Source: Telmatospirillum sp. J64-1 (GTDB taxonomy: Bacteria > Pseudomonadota > Alphaproteobacteria > Rhodospirillales > Magnetospirillaceae). From it: a stretch of DNA of 64,000 nucleotides. The position numbers were made by a program, and so were the translations under genes. The DNA lies in NCBI RefSeq assembly GCF_006980715.1, contig NZ_SBHN01000023.1, positions 1-64,000 of the forward strand, in the 5' to 3' direction. Positions 17,417 to 25,276 of this stretch are shown piece after piece. The notes beneath the pieces were generated by a model, which searched no databases, had not been told where the DNA came from, and saw nothing but the letters and a program-made list of their open reading frames with translations. Within the stretch, counting starts at the first letter, position 1. Each line of letters starts with the position of its first letter.

Positions 17417-18688
17417 ATGAAGCTGTTCGCTGCCGCTGCGCTCCTGGCCGGTGGTCTCGCCGCACAACCGGCCCTGGCGGCCTCGCCCGATACCCGGGCC
17501 GTTCTGACCACCTATGCCGATATCGCCCATGCCGTTTACGAGGATTCGCTGATCAGCGCGAAGGCCCTGCAAAGCGCCATCGACGCCCTGGTCGCCCAGC
17601 CCAGCCCCGACACGCTGGAAGCGGCGCGGCAAGCCTGGATCGCCGCGCGCGTGCCTTACCAGCAGTCGGAGGTCTATCGCTTCGGCAATCCCATCGTCGA
17701 CGATTGGGAAGGGCGGGTGAATGCCTGGCCGCTGGACGAGGGCCTGATCGATTACGTCGACCAGGATTATTACGGCAACGAATCGGGCGAGAACCTTCTG
17801 TTCACCGCCAATGTCATCGCCAGCACCTCCCTGACCATCAACGGCAAGACCGTCGATACCTCGCAGATCACCAAGGACTTGCTGCGCGACGTGCTGCACG
17901 AGGCCGAAGAGGTCGAGGCCAATGTCGCCACCGGCTACCACGCCATCGAATTCCTGCTCTGGGGTCAGGACCTGAACGGCACCGAGGCCGGCGCCGGGAA
18001 CCGTCCCCATACCGATTACGACCTGCAGAACTGCACCGGCGGCAATTGCGACCGCCGCGCCGCCTATCTCCAGACGGCAGCCGCCATGCTGGTGGAAGAC
18101 CTGGAGGAAATGACCGGGTATTGGAGCGCCGAGGGAGAAGCGCGGGTCGAATTGCTCGGCCTGCCGGAAGAGGAAGCCCTGGGCCGCATCGTCACCGGCA
18201 TGGGCAGCCTGTCCTATGGCGAATTGGCGGGCGAGCGCATGAAGCTGGGCCTGATGCTCCACGATCCGGAGGAAGAGCACGACTGCTTCAGCGACAACAC
18301 CCACAACTCGCACTATTACAACGCCCTGGGCATCCGCAATGTCTATCTCGGCAGCTATCGCCGGATCGACGGCACCGAGGTCAGCGGCCCCAGCCTGTCC
18401 AGCCTCGCCGTGGCCAAGGATGCGGCAGCGGATGCCGACATGAAGGCCAAGCTGGACGCCACCATGGACAGCATGACCGTGCTGGTGCAGACGGCCGAGG
18501 CCGGTGAAGCCTATGACCAGATGATCGGCGCCGGCAACGTGGAAGGCAATGCCAAGGTCCAGGCCGCCATCGACTCCCTGGTGGGCCAGACCCGCAGCCT
18601 GGAGAAGGTGGTCGCCGCGCTGAGCCTGTCGGCGGTCAAGTTCGAAGGCTCCGACAGCCTGGACGCCCCGGAAAAGGTCGGCCAGTAA
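17417..18688 (+). CDS. Imelysin-family iron-regulated periplasmic protein (IrpA-like)
   Basis: The 423-residue protein has a signal peptide cleaved near ALAA. It is a peptidase_M75/imelysin member with the GxHxxE motif in GYHAIEFLLWG, a second helical repeat, and the conserved segment HDCFSDNTHNSHYYN. Imelysins such as IrpA and EfeO sit in the periplasm or on the outer membrane and are tied to iron acquisition. Despite the historical peptidase label, no protease activity is expected. It heads a cluster with a di-haem protein, a second imelysin and a DUF1513 protein. A hairpin with TTTT follows it, so downstream genes may be expressed at a lower level. Confidence 0.9.
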   Translation: MKLFAAAALLAGGLAAQPALAASPDTRAVLTTYADIAHAVYEDSLISAKALQSAIDALVAQPSPDTLEAARQAWIAARVPYQQSEVYRFGNPIVDDWEGRVNAWPLDEGLIDYVDQDYYGNESGENLLFTANVIASTSLTINGKTVDTSQITKDLLRDVLHEAEEVEANVATGYHAIEFLLWGQDLNGTEAGAGNRPHTDYDLQNCTGGNCDRRAAYLQTAAAMLVEDLEEMTGYWSAEGEARVELLGLPEEEALGRIVTGMGSLSYGELAGERMKLGLMLHDPEEEHDCFSDNTHNSHYYNALGIRNVYLGSYRRIDGTEVSGPSLSSLAVAKDAAADADMKAKLDATMDSMTVLVQTAEAGEAYDQMIGAGNVEGNAKVQAAIDSLVGQTRSLEKVVAALSLSAVKFEGSDSLDAPEKVGQ

Positions 18689-18696
18689 GCAGGATG

Positions 18697-18724
18697 GGGC
18701 GGGTGCCGCGGCACCCGCCCTTTT
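18697..18724 (+). terminator. Partial terminator after first imelysin gene
   Basis: An 11-bp GC-rich inverted repeat (18697-18707 with 18710-18720; in practice a 10-bp stem with a four-base loop) is followed by TTTTG. It lies between the imelysin stop (18688) and the next start (18748). Confidence 0.7.
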
Positions 18725-18747
18725 GCGATTCCAAGAGGAATGCAGCC

Positions 18748-20193
18748 GTGAGACATCTTATCGCCGCAAGCCTGGTCGTGATGACCGCCCTGGCTCCGGC
18801 CCTGGCGCTCGACCTCGATTTTTCGGCGCCCGAACCGGGCGAGGAAATGCAGGGCGGCGCCACCACCCATGCCAAGCTGCTGAACCGCGACGCCTTCTCC
18901 CATCCCTCGGCCAATATGAGCTTCGCCAAGGAGATGGATTTCAAGATCGGCAACGGCTTCTTCCGCCGCCTGTGGGTCACCGCGCCCAGCTCGACCAAGG
19001 CAGCCGACGGGCTGGGGCCGCTGTTCAACGCCCGCGGCTGCCAGAACTGCCATCTCAAGGACGGGCGCGGCAAGCCGCCCGCCAGCAATGACGAAGATGC
19101 CGTCTCGATGTTCCTGCGCCTCTCCATCCCGCCCCAGAACGAGGAACAGAGGGCGCTGCTGGAGTCCAGGCGCGTCAATGTCATCCCCGAGCCGGTCTAT
19201 GGCGGGCAATTGCAGAATTTCTCCCTCGCCGGACATGTGGCGGAAGGCCGCATGGTGATCGAATACGAGGAAATCCCGGTGGAATTGTCCGAGGGCGAGC
19301 AGGCCTCCCTGCGCAAGCCCGCCTATTCCATTGCCAATCTGGGCTATGGCGAGATGCATCCCGAAGTCATGATCTCGCCCCGCATCGCCCCACCGATGAT
19401 CGGGCTGGGGCTACTGGAAGCGATTCCGGAAGAGGCGATCCTGGCCCTGGCCGATCCCGACGACGCCGATGGCGACGGCATTTCCGGCAAGCCGCAACGG
19501 GTGTGGAGCCTGGAAGAGGACCGGGTGATGCTGGGCCGCTTCGGCTGGAAGGCCGGCACGCCGAGCGTGGCGCAGCAAAGCGCCGAGGCCTTCGCCGGCG
19601 ACATGGGCCTGTCCACCCCCCTGGTGCCGCTGAATTCCGGCGACTGCACCCCCGCCCAGCAGGCCTGCCTCGACGCCCCCCATGGCGGGGACCCACAATA
19701 TGACGGCTATGAAGTGCCCCAGGAAGTGCTGGACCTGGTGTCCTTCTACGCCCGCAACCTCGCTTTGCCGCCGCGCCGCGACGTGGCCGATCCCCAGGTT
19801 CTGCACGGCAAGCGCGTCTTCCATGAAAGCGGCTGTGCCGCCTGCCATACGCCCAGCCATGTCACCGCCGTTCTTCCCGACCGGCCCGAGCAGTCGGGCC
19901 AGAAAATCTGGCCCTATACCGACCTGCTGCTGCACGACATGGGCGAGGGACTGGCCGACAACCGCCCGGAAGGCGCGGCATCGGGCAGCGAATGGCGCAC
20001 CGCACCGCTCTGGGGCATCGGCCTGACCGAGACGGTCAACGGCCATACCTATCTGCTGCATGACGGCCGGGCGCGCGATGTTCTGGAAGCCGTTCTGTGG
20101 CATGGCGGCGAGGCCCAGGCCGCCCGCGACCGCGTGATCGCCATGCCCAAGGCCGACCGCGACGCCCTGCTGCGTTTCCTGAATTCCCTCTAG
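18748..20193 (+). CDS. Di-haem c-type oxidoreductase of the imelysin iron cluster (thiol oxidoreductase-like, DUF1111)
   Basis: The 481-residue protein has a signal peptide ending near ALAL and two haem c-binding motifs: CQNCH (about residue 98) and CAACH (about residue 363). This is the architecture of the bacterial di-haem peroxidase/MauG-like relatives annotated as thiol oxidoreductase. In other proteobacteria this family sits beside imelysin genes and has been proposed to oxidise or reduce iron during uptake; the reaction here is not shown. Start is the GTG at 18748 with AAGAGGA eight bases upstream, which gives a clean signal peptide. Confidence 0.85.
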   Translation: MRHLIAASLVVMTALAPALALDLDFSAPEPGEEMQGGATTHAKLLNRDAFSHPSANMSFAKEMDFKIGNGFFRRLWVTAPSSTKAADGLGPLFNARGCQNCHLKDGRGKPPASNDEDAVSMFLRLSIPPQNEEQRALLESRRVNVIPEPVYGGQLQNFSLAGHVAEGRMVIEYEEIPVELSEGEQASLRKPAYSIANLGYGEMHPEVMISPRIAPPMIGLGLLEAIPEEAILALADPDDADGDGISGKPQRVWSLEEDRVMLGRFGWKAGTPSVAQQSAEAFAGDMGLSTPLVPLNSGDCTPAQQACLDAPHGGDPQYDGYEVPQEVLDLVSFYARNLALPPRRDVADPQVLHGKRVFHESGCAACHTPSHVTAVLPDRPEQSGQKIWPYTDLLLHDMGEGLADNRPEGAASGSEWRTAPLWGIGLTETVNGHTYLLHDGRARDVLEAVLWHGGEAQAARDRVIAMPKADRDALLRFLNSL

Positions 20194-20199
20194 GAGCCG

Positions 20200-21291
20200 A
20201 TGGTGAAATCCTTCCTGACCGTCCTGCTGATGGGCAGCGCCCTCTTCTCCTCCGCCGCCTGGGCCGAGCCCGACTACAAGGCCCTGGCCCTTTCGGTGGC
20301 CGAGGGACAGGTCATCCCCGGCTATCAGCGCTTCACCGATGCCGCCGCCGCGCTCGGGCGGCAGGCGGAAGGCTTCTGCGCCGCTCCCGATGCCGAGAAG
20401 CTGGAGCCCCTGCGCCAGGGCTATCACGGCGTGATGGATGCCTGGCAAGGGGTGCAGCATGTCTCCTTCGGCCCGGTCGAGGCCTTTTCGCGCGGGCAGC
20501 GCGTGCAGTTCTGGCCCGACAAGAAGAATGCCAGCGACCGCCAGATGGGACAGTTGCTGAAATCGCGGAACGACAGCATCCTGGAAGGCGGACGCTTCAC
20601 CTTCGCCAGCGTCGCCGTCCAGGGCCTGCCCGCCTTGGAATACCTGCTGTTCGGCGAACAGGCAGAACGCCTTCTGGACGGCGAGGACAGCGCCTTCCGC
20701 TGCCGCCTCGTCTCCGCCATCGCCCACAACCTGACCGGCATCGGCCAGGAACTAAGCGAGGACTGGACCAAGCCCGGCGGCTTCCGCGACGGCATCGCCA
20801 CGGCCGGCGAGCCTTCCAGCCCCTATGCTTCCGCCGCCGAGGCGGCCTCGCAGATGTTCAACGCCCTGCATACCCAGGTCGAGGCCCTGGCCGACGTGAA
20901 ACTGGCCTATCCCATGGGCGACAGCCCCGAACAGGCCCGCACCATCCGTCTGGAATCCTGGCGCTCGGCCCGTTCGGCCCGCAACCTCGCCGTCAATATC
21001 GAAGCCCTGAACGCCTTCTATGCCGGCGGCGGCGGACAAGGCTTCTCCCGCGCCCTGGTGGCGGAAGGCCGGGCGGATCTGGACGAGCGGCTGCGCGCCG
21101 CGCTGGAACGCGCCCTGGCCAAGACCCGCGCCCTGGAAGGCCCGATGGAAACGGTCATGGCCACGCCGGAAGGCTGGACGCAGCTCGATGCCATCCGCGC
21201 CGACCTCAAGGAGGCCTCCACCCTTCTGGGCGCCGAGATCGCCCCGGCGCTGAACATCAGGATTGGTTTCAATGCACTCGATGGTGATTGA
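20200..21291 (+). CDS. Second imelysin-family periplasmic protein
   Basis: The 363-residue protein has a signal peptide cleaved near AWAE. The imelysin core follows, with the GxPxxE variant of the signature motif in VQGLPALEYLLFG, where Pro replaces the usual His, matching a known subfamily. It starts six bases after the di-haem gene stop, and the DUF1513 gene overlaps its end by 20 bases, so all three are translationally coupled. It is presumed to bind iron or an iron complex in the periplasm with the first imelysin. The two imelysins are only distantly alike, so they are not recent duplicates. Confidence 0.87.
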   Translation: MVKSFLTVLLMGSALFSSAAWAEPDYKALALSVAEGQVIPGYQRFTDAAAALGRQAEGFCAAPDAEKLEPLRQGYHGVMDAWQGVQHVSFGPVEAFSRGQRVQFWPDKKNASDRQMGQLLKSRNDSILEGGRFTFASVAVQGLPALEYLLFGEQAERLLDGEDSAFRCRLVSAIAHNLTGIGQELSEDWTKPGGFRDGIATAGEPSSPYASAAEAASQMFNALHTQVEALADVKLAYPMGDSPEQARTIRLESWRSARSARNLAVNIEALNAFYAGGGGQGFSRALVAEGRADLDERLRAALERALAKTRALEGPMETVMATPEGWTQLDAIRADLKEASTLLGAEIAPALNIRIGFNALDGD

Positions 21292-22381
21292 CCGCCGCCG
21301 CTTCCTGGTCCTGGCGGCGGCGGCAGGCCTGCCGCTGAAAGGCGCCCATGCCGCCGAAGGGCCGGTTTTCCTCAGCGCCCGCTCGGACGCGGCCGGACAA
21401 CATGTCTTCGCCGCCTTCGACCACCAAGGGGCGAAGGTCTTCGAGATCGACCTGCCGGGACGCGGCCACGGCATCGCCCTGTCGCCCGACAAGAGCATTG
21501 CCGTCATGATGGCGCGGCGGCCGGGCAGCTTCGCCGTCGCCGCCCATCTTCCCAGCGGCCGTGAACTGGGCTGGCTCACCGCCCCGCCCGACCGGCATTT
21601 CCACGGCCATGCCGCCTTTTCCGGCGACGGGCGGCTGCTCTTCACCTCGGAGAACGATTTCGAGAATGACGGGCGCGGCGTCATCGGCATCTGGGACAGC
21701 GCCACCTGGCGCCGGGTCGGAGAGATTCCCTCCTACGGCATCGAACCCCACGACATCCGCATGCGGCCCGACGGGCGAACCCTGGTGGTCGCCAATGGCG
21801 GCATCCGCACCCATCCCGGATACGGCCGGGCCAAGCTGAATATCGAGGACATGGACTCCTCGCTGGTCCATCTCGACAGCCGCACCGGCGCCCTGCTGGG
21901 ACAATGGCGGCTGGACGAAAGCCTCCGCCTGCTCAGCATGCGCCATCTCGCCCTGTTCGGACAGGACGGCGTGGCCCTGGCCTGCCAGCACCAGGGGGGC
22001 GAGGACGAGGCCGTGCCGCTGGTCGGTTTCCAGCATGGTTCCGGCGCCCTTGCCCTGGTGGACCAGCCCGCCGACTGGGCGGGGCAGACGGCCAATTACG
22101 CCGGCAGCATCTGCGTGGACCGGAGCGGGCGCCTGGCCGCCGCCTCCTGCCCGCGCGGCAACCGCGTCGGCTTCTGGGACACGGCGAGCAAGCGCTTCCT
22201 CGGCAGCGTCAAGATTCCCGACGGCTGCGGCGTGGCGGCGGGCGCGGGCGCCGGTGAGATCGTCATGAGCAGCGGCCTGGGCGGCGCCTGGACATGGTCG
22301 GAAAGCGGCGAAACGGCGGAATTGCCGGGGCGCTATCTGCGCTCGGGCCGCTGGGACAACCACCTTCTGGCCCTCCTCTGA
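21272..22381 (+). CDS. DUF1513 family Tat-exported beta-propeller protein
   Basis: The 369-residue protein begins MHSMVIDRRRFLVLAAAAG, a twin-arginine signal. The mature part has repeated beta-propeller-like blades with HGIALSPD, HGHAAFSGDGRLLFTSENDF, EPHDIRMRPDGRTLVVANGG and related turns, typical of DUF1513. It is the last gene of the imelysin cluster, an association recurring in many proteobacteria. A Tat signal implies folding, possibly cofactor loading, before export. ATG 21272 was chosen (CAGGA upstream) over TTG 21263. Its molecular function is not established. Confidence 0.85.
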   Translation: MHSMVIDRRRFLVLAAAAGLPLKGAHAAEGPVFLSARSDAAGQHVFAAFDHQGAKVFEIDLPGRGHGIALSPDKSIAVMMARRPGSFAVAAHLPSGRELGWLTAPPDRHFHGHAAFSGDGRLLFTSENDFENDGRGVIGIWDSATWRRVGEIPSYGIEPHDIRMRPDGRTLVVANGGIRTHPGYGRAKLNIEDMDSSLVHLDSRTGALLGQWRLDESLRLLSMRHLALFGQDGVALACQHQGGEDEAVPLVGFQHGSGALALVDQPADWAGQTANYAGSICVDRSGRLAAASCPRGNRVGFWDTASKRFLGSVKIPDGCGVAAGAGAGEIVMSSGLGGAWTWSESGETAELPGRYLRSGRWDNHLLALL

Positions 22382-22539
22382 TGGTTTTCGGCGTCCTGTA
22401 CCTTTGGGAATGAAAGGGCGTGCCTGCATCCTTCGCGCTCTCCCCGAAGGCATATTTCCCCGCCTTCGCAAGGCGGCATAGGCCGCATGAATACCCCTCC
22501 TTTTACGAACTTTATTGCATTTCGTACCCGAGGGTATTA

Positions 22540-22560
22540 TTGAGAATGATTATTGATATC
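22540..22560 (+). promoter_or_regulatory. Fur-box-like operator upstream of exbB
   Basis: TTGAGAATGATTATTGATATC lies about 38 bases before the exbB start (last base 22560). It resembles the Fur consensus of GATAAT-type hexamers, and its first 12 bases recur in the siderophore-receptor promoter at 34532-34543. This implies iron-repressed expression. Confidence 0.65.
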
Positions 22561-22598
22561 GTACCTTAGTCTGAACGCAGGATCGCAGGAGCAAGGCA

Positions 22599-23528
22599 AT
22601 GGATGAGATTTCTGGAAACGAGCCTTCTGGGAATACGCTTTCTGGAAATGCGCTTGCCGAACCACCGGCCACCGGAACCGACCTTGCCGCCCCTTCGATT
22701 CCGTCCGGGCCGGAGGCTGCTCCGGCCGGATTGGAAGGCGGTCCGACCGGGCTGGAAGGCGCTCCGGCCGGACTGGAGGGCGCTCCGGCCGGACTGGACG
22801 GAGCCCCTGCGGGCCTCGACCTCTCGGCCCCTGTCCCGACCGGAGCGGAATTGTCCGGTTTCGACAAGGTACTCGACCTGATGGCGGCCGGCGGGCCGAT
22901 CATGTATGTGCTCGCCGCCCTGTCGATCCTGGCCGCCGCCCTGGTCGTCATGAAGGTGATCCAGTTCACCCTGGCCCGCGCCTGGGGCAACGGCACCGCC
23001 GACCGCGCCTTGGAATTGTGGCATGGCGGCCGGGGCGACGAAGCCCTGCCCGTCCTGGAAGCCCATCCCAATCCCGTCGCCCGCGTGCTGGACACCGCCA
23101 TCCGCGGACGGCTGCGCGGCACCCTGAGCGAAGAAAAGCTGCGCGAGGAAACGACCCGCGTCGCCGGGCTGCAGTTGGACGAGCTGAAATCCGGCCTGCG
23201 CTTCCTGGCCCTGGTCGCCACGCTGAGCCCGCTGCTCGGCCTGCTGGGCACGGTGATGGGCATGATCGACGCCTTCCAGGCGCTGGAAGGTGCTGGCAAC
23301 CGCGTCGATCCCTCGATCCTGTCGGGCGGCATCTGGGTCGCGCTGCTGACCACGGCGGCGGGCCTGGTGGTCGCCATCCCGGCGGCGGCGGCCCATCACT
23401 GGCTGGAAGGCGTCGTCGACCGCATCGCGCGCCGCATGGAGGATTCCGCCACCCAGGTCTTCACCCACACCCCGGCGGAAAACCTGTTCCGCGGCCAGCG
23501 CGGCCTCGCCCTGCAAAGCGCCGAATGA
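22599..23528 (+). CDS. exbB: ExbB proton-channel subunit with repetitive N-terminal extension
   Basis: The 309-residue MotA/TolQ/ExbB protein has TM segments around residues 93-120 (PIMYVLAALSILAAALVVMK), 205-235 (LALVATLSPLLGLLGTVMGM) and 245-270 (SGGIWVALLTTAAGLVVAIP). Residues ~40-74 are four to five near-identical APAGLEG units, absent from standard ExbB. With ExbD and TonB it converts proton-motive force into energy for outer-membrane transporters. An AGGAG site precedes the start. It is followed after one base by exbD and sits under a Fur-like box. Confidence 0.9.
   Translation: MDEISGNEPSGNTLSGNALAEPPATGTDLAAPSIPSGPEAAPAGLEGGPTGLEGAPAGLEGAPAGLDGAPAGLDLSAPVPTGAELSGFDKVLDLMAAGGPIMYVLAALSILAAALVVMKVIQFTLARAWGNGTADRALELWHGGRGDEALPVLEAHPNPVARVLDTAIRGRLRGTLSEEKLREETTRVAGLQLDELKSGLRFLALVATLSPLLGLLGTVMGMIDAFQALEGAGNRVDPSILSGGIWVALLTTAAGLVVAIPAAAAHHWLEGVVDRIARRMEDSATQVFTHTPAENLFRGQRGLALQSAE
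22715..22821 (+). repeat. 21-base tandem repeat in exbB
   Basis: The tract is a period of 21 bases, encoding APAGLEG-type heptapeptides, repeated about five times with small changes. It encodes the low-complexity N-terminal extension of ExbB and may vary in copy number. Confidence 0.75.
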
Positions 23529-23529
23529 C

Positions 23530-23919
23530 ATGCGTCTGCACCGTCCGTCCCGTACCCGGCAACTGGTCAGCCTGACACCGCTGATCGACGTGGTCTTCAT
23601 CCTGCTGGTCTTCTTCATGCTGGCGTCGAGCTTCAACGACTGGCGGGGCCTGTCCCTTTCCTCCCCCGCCCAGGTGACGTCGCGAAGCGCCGCCAATCCG
23701 GCCCTGCTGGTCCGCGTCACCCAGGAAGGCATCATCATCGAGGACCGGACGCTCGATGCCGCCGGTTTCGAAACCGAATTGCAGAAGATCCTGCAAACCA
23801 CACCCGACCGCCGGGTCATCCTGCGGCCCGAGGACCAGGTGGCCCTGCAGCGCATCGTGGAGGTGATGGATCAGGCTGCCGCCCTGGGCGCGACCAATGT
23901 GTCGCTGTCGCGTCCTTGA
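23530..23919 (+). CDS. exbD: ExbD, canonical
   Basis: The 129-residue biopolymer-transport protein has one N-terminal TM segment (LIDVVFILLVFFMLASSF). It carries the essential aspartate of the ExbD/TolR/MotB family (TPLID), followed by a periplasmic alpha/beta domain. It starts one base after the exbB stop. It is one of two ExbD genes in the operon and the only one that keeps the protonatable Asp. Confidence 0.92.
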   Translation: MRLHRPSRTRQLVSLTPLIDVVFILLVFFMLASSFNDWRGLSLSSPAQVTSRSAANPALLVRVTQEGIIIEDRTLDAAGFETELQKILQTTPDRRVILRPEDQVALQRIVEVMDQAAALGATNVSLSRP

Positions 23920-23934
23920 GGAGCCGGTGAAGCC

Positions 23935-24339
23935 ATGGAATTCCGCAAGACCGAAGAGAGAGAACAGCCGGAAAACGTTCTGCCGCTGATCAATGTCGTC
24001 TTCCTGCTGCTGATCTTCTTCATGATCGCCGGCGTGCTGGAGAAGGCCGACCTGTTCGACGTGGAACCGCCCGTCATGGCCAGCGGGACCGAGGCCGAGG
24101 CCGGCGAAGGCCTGCTGCTGATCGCCGCCGACGGACGCCTAGCCTTCGAGGGCAACGAAATCACCGCCGACAGCCTGGACAAGGCCGTCGCCGCCTTCCG
24201 CGCTCGGGAGCCCGACATGCTCCTGCGCCTGAAGGCCGATGGCGCGGCCCCGGCCGAGCATGTGATCGAAGTGATGGAAATGCTGAAGGAAGCGGGCGTG
24301 GAACGGGTGATGCTGCTCGCCCTGGAGCGGCGGTCATGA
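23935..24339 (+). CDS. Second ExbD, with Asn in place of the membrane Asp
   Basis: The 134-residue ExbD-family protein has a TM segment reading [18 protein letters not shown]. The position that is Asp in ExbD/TolR is Asn here (codon AAT), and the preceding Thr is Leu. The periplasmic domain is complete, so the gene is not a decayed copy. In E. coli ExbD this Asp is required for proton coupling. A mixed ExbD1-ExbD2 dimer would have a single protonatable site. INVVF-type ExbD paralogues do occur in other alphaproteobacteria, so this is a lineage feature. The stop overlaps tonB (ATGA). Confidence 0.87.
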   Translation: MEFRKTEEREQPENVLPLINVVFLLLIFFMIAGVLEKADLFDVEPPVMASGTEAEAGEGLLLIAADGRLAFEGNEITADSLDKAVAAFRAREPDMLLRLKADGAAPAEHVIEVMEMLKEAGVERVMLLALERRS

Positions 24340-25217
24340 CGCAGATCCGTATGCGCAAGCGGCACTGGCCCGTGGCCATTGCCGTGGCCGTGGGACTGCA
24401 CGCCGCAGCCGCCTTCAGCCTGAACAAGGAAGAACCGAAACCCGGCGCCCCCATGCCCGGCCTTCAAGGCTTCGAGGTCGCCCTGGCACCTGCCGGGGCC
24501 GCTGCCGGCGCCACCGCCAGCGCGCCGCCGCCACCGCCCGTGGTTGAGCCTGAGCCTGAGCCTGAGCCTGAGCCGGAACCCGAGCCCGAACCCGAGGTCG
24601 AACCGGAACCCGAGCCTGAACCGGAAGCCGTGCCGGTGACCGAGGCCGAGCCGGTCAAGCCCGAACCGAAGCCGGAGCCCAAGCCCAAGCCCAAGCCGGA
24701 ACCCAAGCCGAAACCGGAACCGAAGCCCAAGCCGCAGCCGAAGCCCCAACCCAAGCCGCAGCCCGAACCGCAGCCGCGCACCGAGGCGCCGCCTTCCCCC
24801 AACCCGGTCACGGAAGCAGCCCCCGGCCCCACCGCCGAGGCGGGCAATCAGGGCCAGGTCGGCGCTGCCGCCCAGGGCACGGCCGGCCAAGGCGAAAGCG
24901 CCGCGCCCAGCGGTGGCGGCAGGCCCGGTGCCACCCCGACCTATCTGGGCCAGATTCAGGCCTGGCTGGAACGGCACAAGGAATATCCCCGCCACGCCCA
25001 GATCCGCCGCCAGCAGGGCACCGTCATGCTGCGCTTCGCCATCGACCGGGGCGGCAATGTGCTGAGCTGGAAGATCGAAAAGGGCTCGGGCTACCCCCTG
25101 CTCGACCGCGCCGTCGAAAAGCTGATCCAGGAGGCTTCTCCCCTGCCCCCCATGCCTGCGGACATGTCCGGCAACCGTCTGGAATTGGTCGTGCCGATCC
25201 AGTTCTTCATGCGCTGA
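24336..25217 (+). CDS. tonB: TonB energy transducer
   Basis: The 293-residue protein has an N-terminal membrane anchor ([17 protein letters not shown]). A ~90-residue rigid spacer follows, first of Glu-Pro repeats, then Lys-Pro and Gln-Pro repeats (about residues 68-150). The C-terminal TonB domain runs from about residue 205 ([48 protein letters not shown]). It spans the periplasm to TonB-dependent receptors such as the one at 32-34 kb. The separate acidic and basic blocks could fold back on each other. It is the last gene of the exb operon, followed by a bidirectional terminator. Confidence 0.95.
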   Translation: MTQIRMRKRHWPVAIAVAVGLHAAAAFSLNKEEPKPGAPMPGLQGFEVALAPAGAAAGATASAPPPPPVVEPEPEPEPEPEPEPEPEVEPEPEPEPEAVPVTEAEPVKPEPKPEPKPKPKPEPKPKPEPKPKPQPKPQPKPQPEPQPRTEAPPSPNPVTEAAPGPTAEAGNQGQVGAAAQGTAGQGESAAPSGGGRPGATPTYLGQIQAWLERHKEYPRHAQIRRQQGTVMLRFAIDRGGNVLSWKIEKGSGYPLLDRAVEKLIQEASPLPPMPADMSGNRLELVVPIQFFMR

Positions 25218-25230
25218 GCGAAGAGGAAAG

Positions 25231-25265
25231 AAAAGGCCAGGGTCCGTCAGGAACCCTGGCCTTTT
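25231..25265. terminator. Bidirectional terminator between tonB and the outer-membrane factor gene
   Basis: A perfect 13-bp inverted repeat (25231-25243 with 25253-25265) begins with AAAA and ends with TTTT. It gives a U-tract on both strands for the convergent transcripts. Confidence 0.88.
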
Positions 25266-25276
25266 CCGTTTTCGTC

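Noticed and set aside
22460-22476. CCGCCTT/AAGGCGG hairpin downstream of the DUF1513 gene as a terminator
   Set aside because: The stem is only seven base pairs and no U-tract follows. It might be a fragment of the hairpin repeat family, but evidence is too thin.
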